From CAXXFQ01 sp963674475 (lineage in GTDB: Bacteria; Planctomycetota; Planctomycetia; Pirellulales; Thermoguttaceae), in contig CAXXFQ010000008.1 of assembly GCA_963674475.2 (NCBI GenBank), positions 434,001 to 498,000 of the forward strand: 64,000 nucleotides of DNA. Reading direction: 5' to 3'. Below the pieces are notes generated by a model that worked only from the letters and a program-made list of their open reading frames with translations, was not told the origin of the DNA and did not search any database. The translations under genes were made by a program, and so were the position numbers. Shown one piece after another: positions 33,798 through 41,118 of this stretch (its first letter is position 1; every line of letters starts with the position of its first letter).

Positions 33798-35237
33798 TTA
33801 TTTGCCGAGAACCCGAAGACTCTCGACTATCGTGCAGCGACGTTCGCGGGTGAACGTCATTGGCGTGGTGATCCCTTCGCCGGTCGGTCCGGCGATTGAG
33901 TACGATCCGTACCCTTCACCACCGAGGCCCAGCCCGGCCAGGCAGGCACCGTTTTTGACGAAGATGGTCGTGTCCAACTCGCGGCCCATCTTGGTCATGT
34001 TCCGCACGTCGTTGGAATGGATGATCGCCGTGTGGCGGAAGCCGTGTTCGCTTTCCTTGGCCCGGGCGATCGCCTCGTCGACGTTCTTGCAACGAACGAA
34101 CGGGACGAAGGGCATCATCTGTTCGACCGAGACGAACGGGTTGGTGTAGTCGGTTTCGCCGAAGAGCAGCTCGATTTTCGGATTGATCGTCTTGCCGATC
34201 CCGGCGGCCAGGACCGAAGCGTCTTTGCCGAGGAAATCGCGGCTGGGCACGTCGTGTCGGTCGGCCCCTTCGCCAACGGTGGTGATCGCGACTTTCGTCA
34301 GGGCGTCGACCTCCGCCGCATTGAGTCGAATCGCACCGGCCCGATCCATGGCGGCCATCATCGCGTCGAAGACCGACTCGACGACGAACACTTCCTTTTC
34401 CGAGATACACAACAGGTTGTTGTCGAACCCGCCGCCGAGGACAATGCCTTGCGCGGCCCGGTCCAGGTCGGCCGTTTCGTCGACCACGACCGGCGGGTTG
34501 CCCGGCCCGGCGACGATTGCCCGTTTGGCCTGACGCATCGCGGCCGCCGCGACACCAGGGCCCCCGGTGACCGAGATCAGGTTGATGTCCGGGTGTTGGA
34601 ACAAGGCGTTGGCCGATTCGATGGTCGGCTCGGTCAGGATGCAAATCAGGTTATCGATCCCCAGGTCGTTGTAGATCGCCTCGTTGAAGCGTCGGACTCC
34701 TTCGGCGGCGACCCGTTTTCCGCCCGGATGCGGATTGACGACCAGCGTGTTACCGGAGGAGATCATCGAGATCGCGTTGCAGGTGACGGTCGGCAGCGAA
34801 TGGGTCACCGGCGTGATCGCGGCAATGACACCGAACGGGGCCCGCTCGATGACGGCCAGACCGTAGTCACCACTGAAGACTTCGCTTCGCAGGAATTCGA
34901 CGCCCGGCGCGGTTTCGCCGATCCCTTTTTGTTTGGCGATTTTGTGATCCAGCTTGCCGATTTTGGTCTCTTCCATCTCCATCGTGCCCAGCTCGACACA
35001 CTGGTCGACCGAGATGCGGCGGATATGGTCGATCATCTTTTTTCGATCGGCAAGCGTGCGTCGCGAAAGCGCTTCGAAAGCCTCGCGGGAGGCGGCGACC
35101 GCTTCGTTGACGTCGGTGAATTGACCAAGTCGGCCCTGATAGCCGCTTCCGCCGACCGGACCGGCCACCCCGCCGGTCGCCATGCGACTGAGGACTTCGG
35201 TTACCACATTTTGGATCGTCTTTTCGTCAATTTGCAT
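33798..35237 (-). CDS. CoA-acylating aldehyde dehydrogenase, PduP-like, microcompartment cargo
   Basis: The 479-residue enzyme oxidises an aldehyde (here probably lactaldehyde) to its acyl-CoA with NAD+. The N-terminal helix IDEKTIQNVVTEVLSRMA followed by a Gly-rich linker is an encapsulation peptide. The catalytic core is of the EutE/PduP type: VTHSLPTVTCNAISMISSG, NPHPGGKRVA, LISVTGGPGVAAAAM, and the nucleophile Cys in GFDNNLLCISEKEVF near residue 278. It lies between two BMC-P genes. The product would pass to PduL, completing a CoA and NAD+ cycle in the shell lumen. Confidence 0.95.
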   Translation of the reverse strand: MQIDEKTIQNVVTEVLSRMATGGVAGPVGGSGYQGRLGQFTDVNEAVAASREAFEALSRRTLADRKKMIDHIRRISVDQCVELGTMEMEETKIGKLDHKIAKQKGIGETAPGVEFLRSEVFSGDYGLAVIERAPFGVIAAITPVTHSLPTVTCNAISMISSGNTLVVNPHPGGKRVAAEGVRRFNEAIYNDLGIDNLICILTEPTIESANALFQHPDINLISVTGGPGVAAAAMRQAKRAIVAGPGNPPVVVDETADLDRAAQGIVLGGGFDNNLLCISEKEVFVVESVFDAMMAAMDRAGAIRLNAAEVDALTKVAITTVGEGADRHDVPSRDFLGKDASVLAAGIGKTINPKIELLFGETDYTNPFVSVEQMMPFVPFVRCKNVDEAIARAKESEHGFRHTAIIHSNDVRNMTKMGRELDTTIFVKNGACLAGLGLGGEGYGSYSIAGPTGEGITTPMTFTRERRCTIVESLRVLGK

Positions 35238-35412
35238 TTTCTCTATGCCTTACAAGTGGGGATGGGTGTGTGGGGTTTCGGTCCCTGCGAGGTCATACGG
35301 GTTGACTCGTGTGGGGCCGAGGCAGGTTTTTTTCTTTTCGTCAAACCTGTTGTCTCATCCGGTTGTCTTTCTTAACGGTTCGTTGAGGAGGGAAGCCGGT
35401 TTCCTCCATGTT

Positions 35413-35742
35413 TCAACTCGTGCCGGTCTTGTCCCCATCCTTGGAGTAGACCGATTTTTTGTCGATGTGGACCGAGTCGACGATGCCGATCACCACGGCG
35501 TCGACCGGTAACGTTTTGGTTTCGGGCGTCAGTCGAGCGCTGGAGCCTTGGACAACCAAGACTAGCTCGCCTTCACCCGCGCCGACCGTGTCGACCGCGA
35601 TAAACGTCCGGCCGGTCGTCACCATGCGATCCCGGTCGGTCTCTTCCAGTCGGTACGGTTCGACGACGAGCATCTTGTGCCCGACCATCGCGTCGACCTT
35701 CTGCGTCGAGACCACCGATCCGGTCACCTTGCCGACAAACAT
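35413..35742 (-). CDS. BMC-P pentameric vertex protein (EutN/CcmL family), first copy
   Basis: The 109-residue protein shows the classic EutN/CcmL opening MFVGKVTGSVVSTQKVDAM, then HKMLVVEPYRL, FIAVDTVGAGEGELVLVVQGSSAR and VDAVVIGIVDSV. It would form pentamers at shell vertices. A short charged tail (KKSVYSKDGDKTGTS) follows the domain. It sits 48 bp after the acetate kinase gene and 175 bp before the aldehyde dehydrogenase start. Confidence 0.94.
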   Translation of the reverse strand: MFVGKVTGSVVSTQKVDAMVGHKMLVVEPYRLEETDRDRMVTTGRTFIAVDTVGAGEGELVLVVQGSSARLTPETKTLPVDAVVIGIVDSVHIDKKSVYSKDGDKTGTS

Positions 35743-35790
35743 GGGGTTTTCTCCTGATAATTTTCCAATGGCGAAACGGCAAAACGGTTT

Positions 35791-36984
35791 TTATGCCGCT
35801 TCTTCCTCCAAAAAGGCTTTGGCCTGTCGGGCGACGATCAGTTCTTCGTTGGTCGGGATGACCCAGATGTCGACCTGACTGTCGTCCGTGCTGATTTTCG
35901 CTTCGCCCGAAACGTTTTGGTTCGCTTCCGTGTCGAGACGAATGCCGAACCCTTCGAGGTCGCGACATACGTCCGAGCGGAACTCGTCGCGATGCTCGCC
36001 GATCCCGCCGGTGAAGACGATCGCGTCGACTCGGCCGAGTTCGACCATGTAAGCGCCCAGGTAATGACGTACGTCGGCGGCGAAAACGTCCAAGGCGATT
36101 CGCGCCCGATCGTTCCCCGCATGGGCCGCCTCGACCACATCTCGCATGTCGCCGCTGGTCCCGCTCAAGCCGGCCAGACCACTTTGGGAGCCGAGTATCT
36201 CGAGCAACTCTTCGAACGATTGGCCCGTCTGCTCCATGACCACCGGCAACACGTACGGATCGAATTGGCCGACCCGGTTGTTGTGGGGCAAGCCGCTTTG
36301 CGGGCTCATCCCGAAACTGTTGGCCACGCTCTGGCCGTCGCGGATCGCACAGATCGAACTCGATCCGCCCAAGTGGCACGAGATGATCCGAAGATCGTCA
36401 CGTCCGGCGAGCTCGGCCGTCCGAACCGAGATATACCGGTGGCTGGCACCGTGGAACCCCCATCGTTTAACCAGATACTTTTCGGCCCATTCGAACGGGA
36501 CGGCATAGTACCGATTGCGATCGGGGATCGTCTGGTGGAAGCCGGTTTCAAAGGCGGCCACCAACGGGATCTGGGGGAACTGCTCGGCCAGCCGACGCAT
36601 TGCCGCAATGTACGGCGGGTTGTGGGCCGGGGCGATCGGATTCATCTTTTCCATCTCGTCAAGCAGCCCGGTCGTAACGCGCTGGACGCCGCTGAACCGC
36701 CCGCCGTGAACCGCCTTGAAGGCGAACGCGGCCACTTCGCTTGCGTCGGCCAGACAACCGATTTCCGGATCGGTCAACTGGGCCAAACACTGGCGAACCG
36801 CCTCGGCATGGTCGGGCACGGCCAAAATCTTTTCCTGTTTATTCGATCCGATTTCGACCGTCGCACGGCTTTCGGGCGAACCAATGCGCTCGATGCCGCC
36901 GCGGGCCAGTTGCCGTTCGTCTTCCATGTCGAGCAGACGATATTTAAAACTCGTCGACCCGAGGTTGGCGACCAAGATTTTCAT
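35791..36984 (-). CDS. ackA: Acetate/propionate kinase family enzyme of the microcompartment operon
   Basis: The 397-residue enzyme belongs to the ASKHA acetokinase family: KILVANLGSTSFKYRLL at the N-terminus, KAVHGG, HNPPYI, FETGFHQTIPDR, the KRWGFHGASHRYISV phosphate region and VFTGGIGEHRDEFR near the C-terminus. It would convert acyl-phosphate from PduL to acid plus ATP; in this locus type the substrate is thought to be lactyl- or propionyl-phosphate. It has no encapsulation peptide and probably acts in the cytosol. It lies 188 bp after the second BMC-H gene. Confidence 0.94.
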   Translation of the reverse strand: MKILVANLGSTSFKYRLLDMEDERQLARGGIERIGSPESRATVEIGSNKQEKILAVPDHAEAVRQCLAQLTDPEIGCLADASEVAAFAFKAVHGGRFSGVQRVTTGLLDEMEKMNPIAPAHNPPYIAAMRRLAEQFPQIPLVAAFETGFHQTIPDRNRYYAVPFEWAEKYLVKRWGFHGASHRYISVRTAELAGRDDLRIISCHLGGSSSICAIRDGQSVANSFGMSPQSGLPHNNRVGQFDPYVLPVVMEQTGQSFEELLEILGSQSGLAGLSGTSGDMRDVVEAAHAGNDRARIALDVFAADVRHYLGAYMVELGRVDAIVFTGGIGEHRDEFRSDVCRDLEGFGIRLDTEANQNVSGEAKISTDDSQVDIWVIPTNEELIVARQAKAFLEEEAA

Positions 36985-37172
36985 GATCCGTCGTTCTCCC
37001 TCGTTTTCGTACTTCCGTGAACGTCTCCCGTCACACGCAATGGAATCGTCGATGACCCTTTTGGTGTGCGGGAATCCTGATCCGCTTGCGTTGCGCAGTG
37101 CCCGAGGAATCTCGCGATTCGCTCACGCGAAGACCTCGTCTGGCAGTCCTATCCGTTTTCACGGCGACGGGG

Positions 37173-37622
37173 TTAGCTCAAGTACGCTTCGAACAGACCG
37201 TCGGCCGGACGCGGAATAATATGGCTGGCGATCAGTTCGCCCGCTTGACTGGCCGCGTTGGCGCCCGCTTCGACCGCGGCGCGAACACTGCCGACGTCGC
37301 CGCGAACGACCGTTGTGGCCAGGCCGCCGCCGATGTCGACTCGCTTGACGATCTTGACGTTGGCCGCCTTGGCCATCGCGTCGGTTGCTTCGATCAGGGC
37401 GAGGAGTCCTTTGGTTTCCAAAAGTCCAATGGCGTCTTGCATGGTTAGCCTCTCATTGATTTGGGGTTGGGTATTCGTTTGTTTGGCGGAATCGGTTTCG
37501 CGCTTCGGGCTGGTCGACGGTTTCTCGAACGTCGGTTCCGAGGCGATCTCGCCGGGGGTGTCCGGTTCGATCACGGTCTCGACGGTCGAGCCGGTTTCGA
37601 TACACGGAGCCAAAAGCGACAT
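37173..37622 (-). CDS. BMC-H hexameric shell protein with N-terminal extension
   Basis: The C-terminal 88 residues are a BMC-domain shell protein (QDAIGLLETKGLLALIEATDAM, RGDVGSVRAAVEAG, IIPRP), which forms the hexagonal facets. They are preceded by a 60-residue Ser/Thr/Pro/Glu-rich extension beginning MSLLAPCIETGS. The extension has the same GC-ending codon use as real genes and starts 17 bp after the previous stop, so I take it as translated. Inside, GAGAGG lies six bases before the ATG at 37442, so a short 89-residue form could also be made from an internal start. The short form alone is the conservative alternative. Confidence 0.8.
   Translation of the reverse strand: MSLLAPCIETGSTVETVIEPDTPGEIASEPTFEKPSTSPKRETDSAKQTNTQPQINERLTMQDAIGLLETKGLLALIEATDAMAKAANVKIVKRVDIGGGLATTVVRGDVGSVRAAVEAGANAASQAGELIASHIIPRPADGLFEAYLS
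37437..37457 (-). promoter_or_regulatory. Internal ribosome binding site and start in the second BMC-H gene
   Basis: On the minus strand GAGAGG is followed six bases later by ATG at 37442-37440, in frame with the longer BMC-H reading frame that opens at 37622. This would allow a short isoform with the shell domain only. Confidence 0.55.
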
Positions 37623-37638
37623 CAGTGCGATTCCCTAA

Positions 37639-37950
37639 CTATTTACTCTTCGGCTTGGTGGGCGTGCCGCCGAGGTACTTCAGACAGACCTCGACATCGT
37701 CGTGCGGACGAGGAATTACCTGCACGCTGACGACTTCGCCGATCCGTCCCGCCGCGGCCGCTCCGGCGTCGGTTGCCGCTTTGACGGCCGCCACATCACC
37801 GGTCACGAACGCACTGACCATGCCGCTGCCGACCTTGTCCCAACCAAGGAACTCGACGTTGGCCGCCTTGATCATCGCGTCGGTCGCTTCGACGAGGGTA
37901 ACGAACCCCTTCGTCTCGATCATACCAAGCGCTTCCATCTTTTTTGCCAT
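37639..37950 (-). CDS. BMC-H hexameric shell protein (PduA/EutM-like)
   Basis: The 103-residue protein is a canonical single BMC domain: KMEALGMIETKGFVTLVEATDAMIKAANVE, a SGMVSAFVTGDVAAVKAATDAG segment and VSVQVIPRPHDDVEV, with a short Lys/Pro tail. It is probably the main facet protein. The ATG at 37950 has GGGAG eight to nine bases upstream; upstream sequence in the same frame is AT-rich and repetitive and is not coding. It follows PduL after a 203-bp repeat-rich spacer and precedes the extended BMC-H protein by 17 bp. Confidence 0.95.
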   Translation of the reverse strand: MAKKMEALGMIETKGFVTLVEATDAMIKAANVEFLGWDKVGSGMVSAFVTGDVAAVKAATDAGAAAAGRIGEVVSVQVIPRPHDDVEVCLKYLGGTPTKPKSK

Positions 37951-38153
37951 AGCTGTTTCTCCCGAAATGGAAAACTTCGACTGTAAAAAATTGGTTTTTT
38001 CGAACGGCCGACTTTCGAATTCAGCCGTTCGAGGACAATCAATCCGTGAATTTTGCGATTCAAAAAAACTTACGGTTTGAAAACAATCCGTGAATTCTTT
38101 GAACAAAAAATCTTGTGGTTCAAAAAACCGTCAATCTTGACGAGTGAAGAATT
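37951..38153 (-). repeat. AT-rich leader with imperfect direct repeats and a hairpin before the shell genes
   Basis: Between pduL and the first BMC-H gene lie imperfect repeats of about 42 bp that share TTTGAA, a run of T and AATTCACGGATTG (two good copies, and a third weaker AAACCGTAA-containing part). Nearer the shell gene an 8-bp inverted repeat CGAACGGC/GCCGTTCG sits at 38001-38008 and 38024-38031. It has no T tract after it in the direction of transcription, so it is unlikely to be a terminator. It may stabilise or process the mRNA so that shell proteins are made in excess. Confidence 0.55.
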
Positions 38154-38816
38154 TTACGGTTTAAAAAGTTCGACTTTCGTGGCATGGTCCAGATCGGCCG
38201 CGTTTCCTTCGTCGGTGTCGAGGTGGACCTCCAGTTTAAGCCCCTCGCCGGGGCGTACCAAAATATCTTCAAACGTCGTCTTGCAGGGCGATTCGACCCG
38301 CAAGCTCATCCGATCGTTTTTCTTGACGCCGAAATGAGCCGCGTCTTCCGGGCTCATGTGGGCGTGGCGTTCGGCCCGAATGACCCCCTTTTTCAGTTCG
38401 ACGACCCCCTTGGGTCCGACCAACACGCAACCGGGCGTTCCGTCGAGCTCGCCACTGGCGCGGACCGGCGCATCGAGCCCCAACGAGATGCAGTCGGTGA
38501 AGGCCAGTTCGACCTGACTCTCCGGACGGGTCGGACCGAGAATCCGCACGGCCGGCAACATCCGCTTTCGTGGGCCGACGATCATGACGGTCTCTTCGGC
38601 CGCGAAAAAACCGTCTTGGTACAGGTCTTTCATCACGGTCAACGTGCGTCCTTCGCCGAAAAGGGTCTCGACATCCGCGTCGGTCAAGTGGACGTGTCGG
38701 GCCGAAATGCTGACGACCAAGTTCGGTTCGTTTGAAGGCCCGTCGGTTTGCCCAAGAACAATCTGACGGACGATCTGTTCGACAACGCTTCGGTCAAGGG
38801 GGGAAGCCGTACTCAT
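38154..38816 (-). CDS. pduL: Phosphate propanoyltransferase, PduL-type, microcompartment cargo
   Basis: PduL transfers the acyl group from CoA to phosphate, regenerating CoA inside the shell. Two metal-binding His motifs characteristic of the two barrel domains are seen: SARHVHLTDADVETLFG near residue 38 and AERHAHMSPEDAAHFGV near 148. The N-terminal LDRSVVEQIVRQIVLGQ helix is an encapsulation peptide. The length of 220 residues fits the family. It is the first enzyme gene of the operon, 121 bp after the DeoR gene. Together with the aldehyde dehydrogenase and kinase it defines the standard metabolosome core. Confidence 0.95.
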   Translation of the reverse strand: MSTASPLDRSVVEQIVRQIVLGQTDGPSNEPNLVVSISARHVHLTDADVETLFGEGRTLTVMKDLYQDGFFAAEETVMIVGPRKRMLPAVRILGPTRPESQVELAFTDCISLGLDAPVRASGELDGTPGCVLVGPKGVVELKKGVIRAERHAHMSPEDAAHFGVKKNDRMSLRVESPCKTTFEDILVRPGEGLKLEVHLDTDEGNAADLDHATKVELFKP

Positions 38817-38937
38817 CGATAGGAATCTCGTTGCAAAAAAATGATTGAAATATTTCGAGGAAAGGCCGTTTCGGGCCCTGTTTTTTCAGGGCAGCTTCGC
38901 CGTCGATATCGGGAAACGTTTTTGGTAAATCCGTGTG

Positions 38938-39717
38938 TTAGACGCTCACGTCGGCGGCCGCTTCCGCCACACAAAGGTTCACGCCCGCGTCGTCCATCTT
39001 CCGTCGCCACTCGTTCGAAATCCCCTGGTCGGTCACCAAATATTGGACCTCGTCCAGTCGGCACAAATGAGTCAGGCTCTGGTGGCCCAACTTCGTACTG
39101 TCGGCCACGACGATCACCTCGTCGGCCGCTTCCATCATGGCCCGCTCGGTCTCGACCAGAAGCAGGTTGTTATTGAAAAATCCCTCGTCGTGGATTCCCG
39201 CGACGCTGAACATCGTCTTGCGTACTTTCAAGGCGTCGATCATCGTGTCGGCCAAGGGGCCTTGGGACACACCGCTTCGGGGGCAAATGTTCCCGCCGAT
39301 CAGGACCAGGTCGCTCGCCGCGTCGGCGGCAAACAGGTTGGCCACCGGCAACGAGTTGGTCACCACATGAATCCGTCGGCCGACCAACAGTCGGGCCACC
39401 TCGTAGGTTGTGCTACCCCCGTCCAAAAGGAGCGTATCGCCGTCTTCGATCAACTCGGCCGCCCGGTGGGCGATCGCCTTTTTGCGGTCCCACTGGGCCG
39501 GTTCCTGTTCGTCAAAGTGCGGCAACGAGGGCGAGGTCCCTGCGTAAAGGACACCGCCGTGGATCCGTTTCGTTTCGCCCCGGCTTTCCAGGTACTCCAG
39601 ATCGCGCCGCACGGTCGATTCGGACACCTCGAGCAACTCGGTCAGTTCCGGCAGGGAGGCAAACCGCCGCTGTCGAATCGATTCGAGCAAAAGACGGCGA
39701 CGTTCTTCGGCCAGCAT
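38938..39717 (-). CDS. DeoR family regulator of the microcompartment operon
   Basis: The 259-residue protein has the DeoR winged helix at residues 1-57 (LLLESIRQRRFASLPELTELLEVSESTVRRDLEYLE) and the DeoRC sugar-phosphate sensor domain (DTLLLDGGSTTYEVARLL, VVTNSLPVANLF, LIGGNICPRSG, VVADSTKLG). Such repressors sense sugar phosphates, which fits a locus that consumes fuculose- or rhamnulose-1-phosphate. It is the first gene in the operon direction and is separated from pduL by 121 bp containing a GCCCTG-T6-CAGGGC hairpin (38875-38892). A 10-bp inverted repeat overlapping its own promoter is a likely operator. Confidence 0.93.
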   Translation of the reverse strand: MLAEERRRLLLESIRQRRFASLPELTELLEVSESTVRRDLEYLESRGETKRIHGGVLYAGTSPSLPHFDEQEPAQWDRKKAIAHRAAELIEDGDTLLLDGGSTTYEVARLLVGRRIHVVTNSLPVANLFAADAASDLVLIGGNICPRSGVSQGPLADTMIDALKVRKTMFSVAGIHDEGFFNNNLLLVETERAMMEAADEVIVVADSTKLGHQSLTHLCRLDEVQYLVTDQGISNEWRRKMDDAGVNLCVAEAAADVSV

Positions 39718-39772
39718 CGTCTTGAGTTTCCGTCAGCTAAAGGGAATGGGGAGTTTCAGTTCCAGTATGGTA

Positions 39773-39801
39773 AGTATCCCCTCTAAAATGACAGGATTCA
39801 A
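39773..39801 (-). promoter_or_regulatory. Predicted promoter of the BMC operon and DeoR gene
   Basis: On the minus strand TTGAAT (39801-39796), a 17-bp spacer and GATACT (39778-39773) lie about 55 bp before the DeoR start at 39717. The match is moderate, but the inverted repeat overlapping the -35 side supports it. Confidence 0.5.
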
Positions 39802-39830
39802 TCAGTTAAATGAAAGAAAGCTGTCATTTT
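39785..39830. promoter_or_regulatory. Inverted repeat, candidate DeoR operator
   Basis: AAAATGACAG at 39785-39794 and CTGTCATTTT at 39821-39830 are perfect 10-bp inverted arms, 26 bp apart. The proximal arm lies between the predicted -10 and -35 and next to the -35. A further ATGTCA follows the distal arm at 39831-39836. Confidence 0.5.
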
Positions 39831-40140
39831 ATGTCAAAACCCCTCACTTGAGGTATATTTTGCCCATTCTGCGCAGGTTCCACTATCTAGGATAGCTCAG
39901 AAAAGGAGCCAGGGCTGACTTGGGCAGGCGGTGTCGGTTCGCGGAGAACAAGTCTGAGTTTTTTTGGCGGAAGACAGTTTAGAGGGGGGGTTACTATGGC
40001 TAGGTGAGGGGGTATTTGAGGGCGTGGGAGCCGGGTTGGGGGCAAAAACTCCGTTCAACCACCGGATACCGAGCCATAATAGTAATATCCGCAGCTTGGA
40101 ACCAATCCCCGGCGGCGCATCCCAACTCCCCACAATGAGG

Positions 40141-40170
40141 TTGACACTCTGGACCATTATGGGGTAGTAA
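40141..40170 (+). promoter_or_regulatory. Possible promoter for nagB
   Basis: TTGACA, an 18-bp spacer and TAGTAA; the -35 is perfect and the -10 weak. The leader to the ATG at 40293 would be about 115 nt. Confidence 0.4.
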
Positions 40171-40292
40171 AGGCCGAAGCCAGTTTCAAAAAAGTGGCTA
40201 TTTTGCGAGAAACGGTCCGGCAAAACCTATTGTCAAAAAACCGGGGAGACGGCGGTTTCCCCAATTATTTACGGATATCCGAGAGGTAAAAC

Positions 40293-41072
40293 ATGGAAAT
40301 TATCGTCAAAGATACTTATGAGGAAATGAGCTTGGCGGCCGCGCGGGTGGTGGCCCAGGTGATCAACGGAAAGCCGGACGCCGTTTTGGGTTTTCCGACC
40401 GGCGATACCCCTTTGGGGATGTATCGTGAGCTGATCCGTCTCCACAAGGACGAAGGGCTCGATTTCTCTCACGTCACGACGTTCAACCTCGACGAGTACG
40501 TGGGGCTCGGGAAATTCCATCCCCAGAGCTACCACTATTACATGCACGAGAATTTCTTCAAGCAGATCAATGTTTTAAAGCAAAACCGTCATATTCCCTC
40601 GGGCACGACCGACAATTACAAGGCGTTTTGCGAGTGGTATGAGCGGCGGATTACCGAGGTCGGCGGGATTGATCTTCAGGTTTTGGGGATCGGGACCGAC
40701 GGCCATATCGCGTTCAACGAACCGGGCAGTTCGCTCGGCTCGCGGACGCGGATCAAAACCCTTTCGAAGCAAACGCTCGACGAAAACGCCCCCTATTTCG
40801 ACGATTCGGTCGAAGGGGTCCCGATTTACGCGATCACGATGGGGGTCGGGACGATTCTCGAGTCGCGTCGCACGCTCCTTTTGGCCAATGGCCGAGAGAA
40901 ATCGAGCCCGGTCGCCGCGGCAATCGAGGGGCCGGTCACCAGCATGGTCACCGGGAGCGCCCTACAATTACACAGAGACGCGATGTGCATTATCGAGCGT
41001 GAAGCGGCTTCGAAGCTCGAACGACTCGACTATTACCAGTGGGTCCAAGAGAACATGCCCGGCGCCCCTTGA
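40293..41072 (+). CDS. nagB: Glucosamine-6-phosphate deaminase
   Basis: NagB converts glucosamine-6-phosphate to fructose-6-phosphate and ammonia. Family motifs are present: LGFPTGDTPLGMYREL near residue 33, TFNLDEYVGL near 68 with the catalytic Asp, GIGTDGHIAFNEPG near 132-145 and ITMGVGTILESRRTLLLANG near 180. The length of 259 residues is close to the usual 240-266. GAGAGG precedes the ATG. The next gene, a GlmU-like nucleotidyltransferase, starts 46 bp downstream, so amino-sugar flux and sugar nucleotide synthesis may be linked. Confidence 0.96.
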   Translation: MEIIVKDTYEEMSLAAARVVAQVINGKPDAVLGFPTGDTPLGMYRELIRLHKDEGLDFSHVTTFNLDEYVGLGKFHPQSYHYYMHENFFKQINVLKQNRHIPSGTTDNYKAFCEWYERRITEVGGIDLQVLGIGTDGHIAFNEPGSSLGSRTRIKTLSKQTLDENAPYFDDSVEGVPIYAITMGVGTILESRRTLLLANGREKSSPVAAAIEGPVTSMVTGSALQLHRDAMCIIEREAASKLERLDYYQWVQENMPGAP

Positions 41073-41118
41073 GCCTTTCAATAGGCTGCAAAGCAAACCC
41101 TAGAGGAACCATCCACCA

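Larger units (their letters stand above)
39718..40292. other. Divergent intergenic region between the DeoR gene and nagB
   Basis: 575 bp with regulatory sequence at both ends: the predicted BMC promoter and operator on the left, and TTGACA (40141-40146) with an 18-bp spacer and TAGTAA (40165-40170) as a possible nagB promoter on the right. A 108-codon minus-strand frame at 39897-40223 has low-complexity, unconserved-looking sequence and I do not call it. Confidence 0.45.

Noticed and set aside
34017..35375. Plus-strand frame of 452 codons opposite the aldehyde dehydrogenase
   Set aside because: Shadow of the dehydrogenase gene, with Arg/Asp/Gly-rich sequence and no motif.
38001..38031. CGAACGGC/GCCGTTCG hairpin as an operon-internal terminator
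   Set aside because: In the direction of transcription it is followed by A residues, not U, so it cannot be a rho-independent terminator.
39897..40223. Minus-strand 108-codon frame between the DeoR gene and nagB
   Set aside because: Low-complexity Pro/Ser/Thr content, no ribosome binding site and no domain; it overlaps the likely nagB promoter.
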